Origin: Dipteris shenzhenensis
Taxonomy: Eukaryota; Polypodiophyta; Polypodiopsida; Gleicheniales
NCBI GenBank assembly: GCA_047967505.1
Contig: CM106541.1
Reading direction: 5' to 3' (one strand)
Length of the DNA stretch: 64,000 nucleotides
Position numbers and translations under genes: made by a program. Below, one piece after another: positions 51,329 to 61,678 of this stretch; position 1 is the first letter of the stretch, and each line of letters begins with the position of its first letter. The notes below the pieces were generated by a model, which was not told the DNA's origin, did no database searches, and was given only the letters and a program-made list of their open reading frames with translations.

Positions 51329-51893
51329 TTTACAAATCACGAATTGCAACAGCAACCTGTAAACACAGCAAATGCCTCAGAAGGGCAAATAGCAAAACTT
51401 CTGCAAAGAACCTCACAGGGGCAGATCTGCAACACTGACGAAAGTGGTATTTCACCACACAGTCACTTCCTCGTGACGATTTTGCATCAACAGGCAACAG
51501 GCATGAATCTGCAACTCCCAATATCTCTGCACATAGGCATACGATGCAATTTCTGTGGCACCTTTCCACCGACTAGCCGCGCGGTGGTCGCACAGCAAAA
51601 ACAGGGCCTTTTTCTGAGTGCCTGCGAAGAATTTCCGCCTTCAAAACGGGCCCCGAAACGGCCTCAAATCCAAAAAATAAAGTCACCAAGGGCTTTGCCC
51701 TTACCCGCAGCATATACTGCGCTCTCGCCGCACCGCGAAGGGCCTCTCAATCTGAAGCAGTGCACTCCTGCACTTCTGGCTGTGCTACCTGCAAAGATTT
51801 GCTCCCAAACTCGAAGTAGGAAAGCAACACTGGTCCTCTTACCAGGACACCACAAACTTGGCTTTCTTTCTTGAGCTCCTTACCACGAACAAG

Positions 51894-51905
51894 GCTCTGA
51901 TACCA
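51894..51905 (-). promoter_or_regulatory. primer-binding site of Copia-3
   Basis: TGGTATCAGAGC in coding sense, directly inside the 5' LTR. Confidence 0.95.
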
Positions 51906-52202
51906 TGTAAAGAATAAGGGAGAGAGATAGGAGACTCAAGTTCACCTTTCTTCACAGCCCACAAGCGAGAGAGGACACAAGGTTGGAGGGTGAAGCCTTT
52001 CTTCACTTTTGCACACAACAACAATACAATAGAAGAGGGAAATACCCTATATGTCAAAACCTAGAATACGTGGTTCATATGTGAACCCAAACCAAAACAT
52101 ACGTGGTAGTCTAACTACACCACAAGTACAACTAACATAGGCGGTGACATAAATGATAGTCATCCAGGAGATATGTCGGGGATAGAGCTTGATATCTCAA
52201 CA
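51906..52202 (-). repeat. 5' LTR of Copia-3
   Basis: 297 bp; in coding sense TGTTGAGATATCAAGC ... CTTTACA. Confidence 0.96.
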
Positions 52203-52203
52203 A

Positions 52204-53694
52204 CCTTCTCAAGAATGAGGTCTTGAAAGGGCAGAGGATGATGGTCCCTCTTGGTGGCCGCATTGAGTTTCTTATAATCGATGCAAACCGCCACTTGTTG
52301 TTTTTCTTTGGGGTGACTACCACTAGTGAAACCCATTCAGTATTGTGAACTAGAATAATAAACCCAGCTTCTACAAGCTTTTGCAACTCTTAGCACAAAG
52401 CATTGGTCTGTAGGGGCCCTAATCTCCGATACTTCTGGGCCATTGTCTTAGCATCAGGCTTCAGCTCTATCTTGTGTTCTATGGCAGTCACATGGCAAAG
52501 GTGGTGGTAGCTAGTTGCGAAGAGGTCAGGGAAACCTTTGAACATTTCTAGGAACTCATCTTTATCACTCAGAGTGAGGTCTGGAGAAAGCATAGATTCA
52601 AGTTGTTGAGGACTAGCTGTTACCTTTTTCGCGGGTGGTGGGGTCGGAGATGCCCCCATCATGTAAACTTCTTCCTCTGAGAACTCATCCCCCCCGTCTG
52701 AATCTTCCATTGACTCAGACACCGAGGATGAGAGAGTATCACTGTCTTGCTCCTCTTCTTCTTCTGGTTCAGTGGCACCTGGTTGCACCGGGATCTTCTC
52801 CTTTGAAGCACCAAAAGACATGTGTCCTATCTTCCAATAGTTGACTGCATCACTCTTTTTCAACCACAGTCTCTCAAGTATGGTTGGGTAACTCCTGCCT
52901 CCTGTATCTTCAATGTCCACTACATAGAAATTGACGGTGGTGGTCAACCCATTGACAGTGATGGGCAAATCCTCATATGGGGCACCATGATATTACATGC
53001 AGCTCCCCCATCAACACACACACTTTTGATACGGCAATTATCTATGATGACATCTACTATATGTGGGTGCTGATCAACTTCTTCAGAGATAGAAGAAATC
53101 TCTCATACCTTTCCCTTTTTCTTGCTCCTCCTTGTTGAGAGCCCTTGTTGGAGCTCACGTCTCACCTTAGGGCTTAATGCTATTAATTGAGGAAGCATGA
53201 TGCTCAAAGACCGATGAGCAAGGTCCTGAGCAATCGAATAGTCTTCTTGCCCTGAGCCAATAGAGAAATCCGAGGGCGAGACCACTTACTCCTGCAAAAT
53301 CTTTTAGTCTTCTCTCTTGGTGGGTCTGCCATCTTAGCATCTGATGGCTTTGAGAAGGACACCTTCTTCCTGGCACACCCGATCCACGGTTTGGAGAGGA
53401 GTCCAAGGTGGTACGACTTCTCTTCCCGAGGTCAAGGACCTCTACGTCAGAATCCTCGGTGCCTGATTCACCTAGAAGATTAACCCTTGGAATATTGGGA
53501 CATTCGGTGCAATGATGACCCTTCTGGTGGCACTCGTAGCACACAACATTGGCACGTTGTCTTGGAGGGCGATTGGCTTGATTTTTTATGCCCACCATCT
53601 CAAGATCATTCAGGGCCTTGGCAAGGTCATTGACTCCGGGTTCTTTAGCAGGAGGGGTCAAGGGAGTAGGAAGGAGGGGGGCTAGTGGGCGAGG
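52204..53694 (-). pseudogene. Gypsy-1 zinc knuckle, protease and start of RT
   Basis: The knuckle CYECHQKGHHCTEC lies near 53,520-53,560. The protease site VCVDGGAACNIMV lies near 53,000-53,030, followed by MPITVNGLTTTVNFYVVDIE in another frame. Then come an acidic linker and the RT start (PDLFATSYHHL, EHKIELKPDAKTMAQKYRR). TAA near 52,390 and a frameshift near 52,300 interrupt the RT up to the Copia-3 site. Confidence 0.75.
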
Positions 53695-54424
53695 CTAGGA
53701 AAATATTCCAAGTGGAGGGTGAGGATATACAACTTGTTGAGGGTAAGCATCTAAGGGGGGACCATACATTTCAGGTGGAGGCGGTGGATACATCCCTAAT
53801 GGGGGGTGGGGGTATGCCCCTGAGTTGGACCCCCCATGTTGTTGTTGCAAGAATTGAGGGGGTTGTGGAGGGACAACCGTTTTCTTTGAAGCAAGGTCAG
53901 TAGGCAGACTAAACTTTGTCAAACTTTTGAGCAATCTCTTGTGCTCGCACCATGGTCTCTGGATTCTCCCATTTAAGCTTGAGGCGAAATTCATCACTTG
54001 CTCTTGCTACAAGGTAGCCCAGCACATGCTGAGTCATTCCAGCTCGAAATCCAACGTTGTCCTCCTGCGTGGCAATTAAATGGTCCAGGAGCATGGTCAC
54101 TCGATCCACATATCGACGCGCCATCTCACCTTCTGACTACTTCATGTTTGCCACCTGCAGGTACACATTCTTTGGCTCCTCTTCTTTGTTGAAATACTCA
54201 ATCATAGCTGCTGTCAACCTCGGCCAACTTTGGCAAATGTCCTCGGCCTGCTTCTCATGCTTCTCATATACCACTTGAGCCAAACCCTCTAGAAATGTGG
54301 GAAAAACCAATAACCATCTATCTTTAGTAAGAAAGTTGAGAGAAACACAACGGTGCTTGAAGGTCATAAGATACTCATTTGGATTTTCTTCAACTCGACC
54401 ACAGAACATAGGAATGTCAGCCAT
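53695..54424 (-). pseudogene. Gypsy-1 gag
   Basis: MADIPMFCGRVEENPNEYLM starts the retrotransposon gag domain, with WPRLTAAMIEYFN and RRYVDRVTMLLDHLI. TAG at 54,137-54,139 splits the domain. A frameshift near 53,915 precedes a Pro-rich stretch (YPPPPPEMYGPPLDAYPQ), and TAG at 53,695-53,697 ends it. Confidence 0.8.
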
Positions 54425-54464
54425 GCTTGGAAAATGGAAAAGAGAGAGGTGAAATGAGGCTTAT

Positions 54465-54686
54465 CTATTGGCAAACAATGGAAAGAGGTAGCTTGAACTG
54501 AAAATCAGGTGAAGATACATCCACAAAGCACACATAGGCAGGGTAGGGTGTGACTGGTGTATTGTGAAACGCTATACGGGAAGAATCTTCAACATAGAAT
54601 AGCTCATAGACAATCTTAAAAGGACCAAACCTTATTGGTCGAGGCATGATATTACATCCATCTTTATAGGTGAGGGTTAAAGACAT
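54465..54686 (-). pseudogene. unrecognised short frame before Gypsy-1 gag
   Basis: A 73-codon frame (MSLTLTYKDGCNIMPRPIRF) without a recognised motif. It may belong to the 5' reading frame. Confidence 0.3.
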
Positions 54687-55019
54687 GGCGTTGCATGAGG
54701 TTGTTCATCAAGGCAAACAAGAATGCCATGACAAATGTCAACAGTTGGAGAGCTTGCACATCACCTTTAGCTTCTTCCAGTTCTTGTAGTCGCCATGCTA
54801 TTTCTTCAAGGGGTGTGCGGTTTGGCATCCTTCTTTTGAGCAATGTCCTTAAGGACCTTTTTGATGATGTTCTAAAGTCGGTAAACTCGTATCAAATATG
54901 CACAACACTTAGTTTCACGATGACCACAACCTTTGCATTCCTTACAAATGATCACCCTCATTTGTGGCTTGTGGCTTTGTTGAGGTGGTGCTTCCCCTCG
55001 TTTCATGCGTGATTGAAGT

Positions 55020-56011
55020 ACAAGCTTCACGTGCCAAGAAATTAGCAACTAAATTTTGAGCTCGAGGGATATGCTGAATTTTTACCTCTTCAAATTGCTT
55101 GCAAAGTTCCAATGCTTGTTCATGTCATGGAACCAAGCCTTCACTCCGCACCTTCCACTAACTTGTTCACACACGAGTTGAGAATCTCCTCACACCTCAA
55201 GTTACTTGATGTGATGTTCTTGCGCCTTTTGTAGCCCAAAAATGAGTGCCAAGTACTCAGCTTGGTTGCAAGTACTTGCAAGTGCAGACTTGCTATAACA
55301 ATACACCTCACCCCCACACCAGTAGCCTTGGTCGAAGGTTTGTATGCTCCATCAAATTGAAGGATCCAAGATGTCATTACACCAAGACTAAAATTTGGAC
55401 ATCCCAAGTTTCTCGGTAGTCCAAGATAGGTAGAGGGAGAGGGTGGGGAGAATTCAATACTTGAGCAAGACGTTCAGCACCAAACAAGCTTACAATCCTT
55501 TGTTGATAGTTTATCTTTTGACCAAAAAGAATTACAACATGAAGCTCAAAATGTGGCTCAAAGGGTTGATTAGGTACAAAGGGATTCCTTGGTCGAAACA
55601 TTACCAACCATAGCTGAGCCCTAGAAATTTTTGTAGTGAGGTCGAGAAGAAATCATTCAAGATGAGCTTATCCACAGGAATTAATAAGCAGATGCACCAA
55701 ATCTCCCCCCAAGCTTGTGGATCATCCCACCCTTGGAAGAATGTTAACTTTTTAATTACCTCTGATGCAGCAAGTAGCTCGATCACCGCACAATGAGTAG
55801 AGTTGGAATCAAAGCCCTCCCAGTGTATCACTAGTTCTTCACCTTGAACCATCCAAGGTGTATCATCCCACCCATCATCTCCTTGAGCAATGCATTGTAC
55901 AATCAGTTGTTGAAGATCGCCATAAAGATCAAAAAAGAGATCTTGCCAATTGGTAGCCGTAATGAGCGGAGGACCAAGCACCAAGTCCTTGAACTCGTTG
56001 AGAAGTGACAT
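55020..56011 (-). pseudogene. Gypsy-1 5' reading frame with RNase H-like domain
   Basis: This lies upstream of gag. A 136-codon open stretch of unknown kind (VIHWEGFDSNSTHC, WDDPQAWGEIWCI) is followed, after a shift, by MFRPRNPFVPNQPFEPHFEL. After another shift comes an RNase H-like fold: WILQFDGAYKPSTKATGVGV (first Asp), NQAEYLALIFGLQKA (Glu), a GDSQLV block (Asp) and PRAQNLVANFLAREA near 55,030. The last three lie in other frames than the first, so the domain is broken. Some plant gypsy lineages carry a second RNase H, normally near the first one in pol. A position before gag is unexpected. Confidence 0.6.
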
Positions 56012-56414
56012 AAATATCCACCGTCCTCATGTGGCGTGTGTTCAAGGAGTAAACTTGAAAAAGTTCAAAATCTGTAGAAACAGACAATCGCATGCAGAAG
56101 ATGCTAGATGTCATAGAACTGCACATAGTCATAGGAGTAACGAAGAAGGAGAAAGAGAAGTAGAAGAAGATAGGGGGGCGCAAAGTATGTTGCACAAGTT
56201 TTGCAGCCACAAAAAGAGAACGAGAAGGAGAAGTAGAAGAAGATGGGGGGACGCGAAGTATGTTGCAAAAGTTTTGCAGCCAAAAAAATGGAGAACCACG
56301 AGCAGAAGACACACAGATGCCGTTGAACCGCACACAGTCGTAGGACTAATGGATGTCGATGGATTTTATGGCACTAGCCATGGAGACTTCTCATCCCAGC
56401 AACCACACCAATTC

Positions 56415-57333
56415 TATTAACTAGAAAAGAAATCAAGGCATGAGGCTAAACGCTAGGCATGGCGACACTGGAGGGCCATGCGGGGAAAGGGTACGTGAGG
56501 GGAGAAGCGTTAACATGGGTGGGAAAAAGGGATTAAGAGGGGTTGGAATGAAGATGGAGACTATGTCACAAGGGGGAAGGGTGAGGGGGAAGAGGAGCAA
56601 GGGCCATGGGGGGAAATGGAACATGAGGGGAGAAGCATTAACATGGGTGGGGAAAAGGGATTAAGAGGGCTGGGAATGAAGAGGGAGACTATGGCACAAG
56701 GGGGAAGGGTGAGGGGGAACAGGAGCATGTACATGATGGGAGGTGGAATGTAGAGATGGAGACATCAAGGGAAGAAAGTCATGCTTTATTTGAAAGGAAA
56801 GTAGGATGGGGGAAATCAAAGTACTAGCATGGTGGCTTTACAAGAATGAGCGTGTCCCATCAAGGAATAGCCCCCTCCTTTTATAGCCAAGAGAGAGGGT
56901 CTCTCTCAATAAATGCATCCTCCCACATGCATGGTGTGTGTGGAGGAATCTCCCATGTGGGCTAAGTGGGTACGCACTGTCAATTGTGTGTGACAACCCT
57001 TTGCCTCATTTTTCCACATAAATCAAACCCCATATCCCAAGTCTAAGATACTCCCTTGGTCTCTTCTCAATTTTATAATACGTTCAAACATCTAGGAGGA
57101 CAAGTGGAGGGTTGGCACAAGGAATCTTGCCACCTCAACATTTTATAATATTACTACCATGGATTATGTACAACACACCTATGGGTCCTCTTACATGGAA
57201 GGGTGGCACATGGTCATGCCCTACCACCTCAACCTTGGGCCTTATGCACACCATATTTTATTATACTATTGCCACACATACAAGCACACACACATATTTA
57301 TGCCTTTTACCTTGATCAAATTTATCCATAATA
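56415..57333 (-). repeat. 5' LTR of Gypsy-1
   Basis: About 919 bp. 56,470-56,730 is a purine-rich tandem repeat ('gtgaggggagaagc(g/a)ttaac' twice). The Gypsy-1 LTR is the source of the similar open frames in both LTR copies. Confidence 0.9.
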
Positions 57334-57697
57334 ATGGTTGCACATTTGTCATTTGTAAGACATCATTCGTATTCATGTAATACATTGTGTGTGACTGAGT
57401 GAAAGAGTCATGGGAAAGATCTAGCTGAACAGTTTGATATACATGGTAGGCGAAACTTTACAAATGTTTGGGACGTATTCAGGTTTTATTATGAGAAGCC
57501 ATAGGCTAATTGACAATGGGGAGATCCCTTTTACAAGAAGCAGAATAGAGAGCCACTCAATTGGCCTATAATACCATACAATACCTCCAAATATAAGAAG
57601 AGCCTTGGTTCCTAGTAGGTATTGAAAATGGCATCTCTCCTCCTCGTGGTCAAAGCCTCCCTACAATCTATTCCATCTACCTTGGAGTGATGCATAA
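57334..57697. other. spacer between Gypsy-1 and the third TR-GAG-like element
   Basis: No gene is seen. An LTR matching 59,737-60,132 would be expected at its right end but I cannot align one. Confidence 0.4.
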
Positions 57698-58756
57698 TGT
57701 GTATCAGAGCTTTAGGTTCTAGATCTAGCTTAGCCTAGCATTAGATGCTTCCTAATATGAATTCTTAGAACTTTTTCAAGCTTCTTCATCATCTCCATTT
57801 CTTCCCCTCTTCTCCCCCAAATTTGTGAGAGCTTGTTCTCTCAATATAGTCCACCATTGCCAAAACCCTTTAAACTCAAGTATCCCCTTGATAGGATGAA
57901 ACTTCAACCCATAGCGTTTTCAAAATTAATCCCGCTAGCATCTGTGCCAATAGTTTCTTCACTCAATGAAATTTCACACAATTTTGCCCAATGTCGCGAC
58001 TATTTTTTAATCCCTTCTAGCCATGGGTGGGCGACATTATGACAAATCTTCTGCTGAAATTTGATGACAAATGGTCCACAGAATCAGCTAGAATCACAAA
58101 AAACACAGTCAATATTAAAGGACTTCTCTGTGGCGACATGACAAACAATTGCACGATTCCTCTGAGCAGAATTCAAGTTAATATGTAAGCTTTTATTTTG
58201 CACTGAAAACCCCTTGAAATCTGCTACGGGCCGTGCAAATCTTGGGCTCCAAATTTTCAGTTTGATGGTTGAAGATTTTTAACTGATTTTTGATGATAAT
58301 GGTTGACCAGTCAACTGTGTGATGGGGGTTTTAGTCTTACTGCTCATTTATTGAGTTTTTTAGCTGATCATAACTTTGGTTGAGTATAAACATCATTTGG
58401 GAATTATTTTTCAAAGGATTATGAGAGTTTTATGATGATAAATAGCTCGGGGGGGTTTGGTTACTCATCATATGTAACCCTATCATGTGAGTTCGACAGA
58501 AGAATATTTTCTATTCCTAAAATTTACAGAAATAAATATACATAAGGGACTATTTAAAATAATTTTGGAAAAAATTTACAGATTTGTATAGAAAAGGGGT
58601 ACATTTTATTAATGAAAAAATTTACAGATAAGGGATTTTAAATATAGGCCTTGAACGCACGTGATATAGAGGGTTTATACATAGTGACCCCCCTGAGATA
58701 AATAGCCACTTGTAAGAGTATAGACACTGCCTTATTTAAAGGTAAGAACTACTAAA

Positions 58757-59407
58757 ATGGCATTCTCTTATGAATCACAATATGATCAAATGCCCAATAT
58801 GAAGCATGAATATTTCAAAAATCTCATGAAGACCTTCATCAACAACAAAGACAAATTGAAGTGCTCAAGACAAGGTGTGAACAAACATGCCAACATATAT
58901 GGAGATGAGCAAGTATGGTATGCATATGGTGAGACAAACTTTATGGAATCCTTCTCTACAATCATGAAGTTTGTGATCACTCATAGTGGTGAACAAATGG
59001 ATGCAAATGTTGATGACTATGTTTCAAAGTATGTTTCCTTTTGGAAATGTTTTTTGTACTTCTCAAGTACAATATTCTTGCTGATGAGATATTCCTTGTG
59101 CTACCATTGAAAAAGGGAGATCTACTCTCTTCACATTTTAATTTCATGCCAACTTCATCGGCAAATGATAAGATGTATATGGATGTCAAGATCAACATTG
59201 AAGGCTTCCTCAAAAGTTTTCAAGATGAAGGATGATACTCATATTGCTTGTGAGTCTCTTCAACAAGAGACATCACTTTTGGACACTAGAAAGCTTGAAG
59301 AAGATCAAGCATTTACAAAGAATGCCAAGGCAAATTTGATTAAGGAAAGTACTTCAACAAATGCACAAACAAACTTTGTGGTAGAAGACAAGGACTATGC
59401 CTTTTGA
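58757..59407 (+). pseudogene. unknown protein in the gag position of TR-GAG-like element 3
   Basis: A 117-codon frame from ATG 58,757 (MAFSYESQYDQMPNMKHEYF) continues, after one or two shifts, into a frame ending at 59,407 with VEDKDYAF and TGA. The last residues match the ends of the TR-GAG gags (FEDYAF, YEDYAF). I see no UBN2-like gag motif and no zinc knuckle. It could be a highly diverged gag or a captured sequence. Confidence 0.45.
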
Positions 59408-59736
59408 GCACTTTGTCTTTGAAATTTTGTTTATCATCACTTGATCAAATTTTGAGATTCTTTGCCTTGAATATACTCCAAAAAGAATGTTATGTGTTTT
59501 GTCTTCTGTAAATCACCTCTGGTCACCATATGATGTAGGCCATGTGATATGTGTTTGGTCTATCCCATTTTGTAAACCTTGACCCTTGGGCACCTTTGCT
59601 AGCATGAGATCCTAGCCATAGATTTATCCTTGACCACCATGAGATGGCATGTGTGACCACCATGAGATGGCATGAAAAACTATGTGACTAGATGAATCCT
59701 TGACATAGCAAGAGGCAAACCCTTGGGGGGGGGGTA

Positions 59737-60132
59737 TATTGGGATAAATGTGATCAAGGGCTTGCTCTAAGGTGCATGTGTGCATCTAGGGGAGTCACAT
59801 GTGTGTGTGTGTGTGTGTGTAGTAGAGGCACACCTAGTGCTATGAGGTATCTAGACTATGACATAAGTGATGATGTAAGTACAAAGGCCCCCACATGGGA
59901 GGTTCCTTTAATTTAGCCAATTCCTATGATGTAGGGGCTGATTGCCACTGATGTAGGGGCTAATTGCCACTGATGTAGGGAAGGTGCCTATATGATCTAG
60001 GCCACCCTCTCCCCATTTCTATAAGAGAGAGTCACGTCTCTCACAATCAAAGAGAACAACACTTTTTGGTTTGCATCTTGTGTTCTCACTTCTCTTCCAA
60101 GATGCATCTCATCTATCCCACGTTTTCCAACA
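59737..60132 (+). repeat. putative 3' LTR of TR-GAG-like element 3
   Basis: It begins TATTGGGATAAA, comparable to TGATGGGATATC, after a run of nine G. It contains a (GT)n run (about 59,800-59,820) and three 'gatgtagggg(c/a)' units (59,931-59,985), and ends TTCCAACA. Confidence 0.5.
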
Positions 60133-61160
60133 GACCTTGTGGTTGAATTCATTAATATTGGTGAGTTTTTCTTCTTTGTATTTATCATGGTCCTCATCGT
60201 TTGAGGACATTGCATCTTCATCATGAGTATCCATATCTGTATTTTCAAAAATACATGTCCTACATGTAACCATTTTTGCAACCTCACGGAATAAGGCTTG
60301 TTGACAATGCTTAGGCAGCACAAATAGTTTGTCAGATGATGGAAACACTTTCATAGAATCAATTTCATAAAATCAAATTCACTCCTTTCTAACTATTGCA
60401 ATCAAATGCTTGTAAATCAATTGGAACCGTCATGCATTGAATAGCTTAATCTTGAAAAGCCTATTGTAACTTGTTGGCTTCAATTATTTGCTCTAATACT
60501 CCAAACGTCTCTATCAATTACATTTGTGTCTCTTACACTTGCATGATTTTGTTGTCGACATGATGCAACAAGACTAGAATCCATTGTGATTCACCATTGA
60601 TCAATCCTCTCAATGCAAAAGAGATAACTATAGGCCCACATATCACCATAGGAACGTGCCTATAATAATACAAAGATGTAATCGAATTCTTGCAAATGCA
60701 AGTTGTAAGATGAAATGCAAATAAAGAGATAAACAAGTTGACTTACATGGCAATCACATTTGAATGATATCTCCTCCTTGTCGTGAGTCACATGAGATCC
60801 ATTAGAGTGTGCCTTGCTTATAATATCTTGTACCAATCTAGAGGACACTTTTTTTCTCTAACTCAAGAGGGTATGTTACTTGATTGCTATCCTTTTTTAT
60901 TTGTTTAATCCTTTTTCTATCCCTTTTGATTTGTTTAATCCTTTTCCTCTCTTACCCCCATTTCTCATTTTCATAGATCTCTAGCCACTTTTGCATGTTC
61001 TTTGAGCTATATAGTGCAAATGTCAAAATTTGCTCTTGGGTTTCATCAAATAAATTTACCTCCTTCCATTTGCCTTGCAACACTTCTCTTGATATCTCTT
61101 TCTCATCCTCTCCACTCAATGTTCCTAGAAAATTTTTATCTGCATTTATCAAACATACAA
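60133..61160 (-). pseudogene. unrecognised gene remnants, partly like the Ulp1-gene middle exon
   Basis: Three minus-strand open pieces lie here. 61,152-60,952 (LSGEDEKEISREVLQGKW) leads, after a TAA, into 60,848-60,750 (LVQDIISKAHSNGSHVTHD), which ends at a donor, CCAT|GTAAGT, near 60,747. 60,354-60,130 (MKVFPSSDKLFVLPKHCQQA, then an acidic DTHDEDAMSSNDEDHDK) resembles the segment at 27,250-27,430 (FLLPSGWEVTLCRMG with a following acidic stretch) in layout and some residues. It may be a distant paralogue of the Ulp1-like gene. No function is assigned. Confidence 0.35.
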
Positions 61161-61420
61161 TAATGTAAATAGAGACTCATGGACAAGCCATCCTTTCCAT
61201 CATAGATCCTCCGTACCATAATTTCTGTTGAACAAGCTATTGTAAATGTCTCATCATTCATATGTCTCCATAATATTTCCCCAAGATTTCCCCTTTCCTC
61301 TTGAACATATGCACATTATCTAAAAGATGTGAACTCTTTAAAGGTCTCGAATGAAGCAAGCTATTAAAGATGGATATCTCAAGTTTCATGCCTTGTCTTT
61401 GGTTTTCAAGTGCAACCTTT

Positions 61421-61570
61421 TTAGCTACTCCACTCTACTCTAGGGTATATTTGCATGTTTCTTTTTATTCCAAGGTGTCCACAAAAAACATTGAACGTAG
61501 TAGACTTGTACTCGCCCCCATTATGACAATAGAAAAGGGTGAGTGAGATTATGATATTGGCATAAAGAGT
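61421..61570 (-). pseudogene. copia integrase scrap
   Basis: The minus translation CHNGGEYKSTTFNVFCGHLG followed by IKRNMQ matches the copia integrase core around the second catalytic Asp (DNGGEY, with His for Asp here). No other element parts are joined to it. Confidence 0.6.
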
Positions 61571-61678
61571 GGATAGATATGGCAAGTTATATGTGAGATA
61601 GGCCATCCATGTCATCCTTCTATACTTCTTTTTGTTGGTGTGATGGGATCATCAGCTGCTACAAGGGTGGGATGTTAG

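Larger units (their letters stand above)
46719..52202 (-). mobile_element. Copia-3: young full-length Ty1/copia element (5,484 bp)
   Basis: Two 297-bp LTRs read as identical, with a perfect TSD ACCTT (46,714-46,718 and 52,203-52,207). The primer-binding site is exact. One frame encodes gag, protease, integrase, RT and RNase H and is interrupted only by a TGA at 49,697-49,699. It inserted into the RT of Gypsy-1. Confidence 0.96.
43459..57333 (-). mobile_element. Gypsy-1: Ty3/gypsy element with nested Copia-3 (13.9 kb, 8.4 kb without it)
   Basis: Two LTRs of about 919 bp begin TGTTATGG (or TATTATGG) and end TTAATA in coding sense. The polypurine tract TGGGGGGGAAC precedes the 3' LTR. No perfect TSD is visible (AGTGG versus ATGGT flanks). 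The order is LTR, a 5' region with an RNase H-like domain, gag, zinc knuckle, protease, RT (split by Copia-3), RNase H, integrase, LTR. TAG, TAA and frameshifts break every gene, so it is older than Copia-3. Confidence 0.9.
57698..60132 (+). mobile_element. TR-GAG-like element 3, diverged and incomplete
   Basis: A primer-binding-like 'gtgtatcagagc' (57,697-57,708), a leader block shared with TR-GAG-1 ('gagagcttg(g)ttctc', 'ccattgcc(c)aaaccct') and a 3' UTR block shared with both TR-GAGs ('cacctctggtcaccatatga', 'catagatttatccttgacc') define it. A poly-G tract precedes a putative 3' LTR of about 396 bp that starts TATTGGGATAAA and ends CCAACA. No 5' LTR was found. The coding core differs from the TR-GAG gags. 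Confidence 0.6.

Noticed and set aside
43454-57338. A target-site duplication for Gypsy-1
   Set aside because: The flanks AGTGG and ATGGT match only partly with any boundary choice, so I do not claim one.
57334-57697. A 5' LTR for the third TR-GAG-like element
   Set aside because: No stretch here aligns with 59,737-60,132, so the element is described as incomplete.
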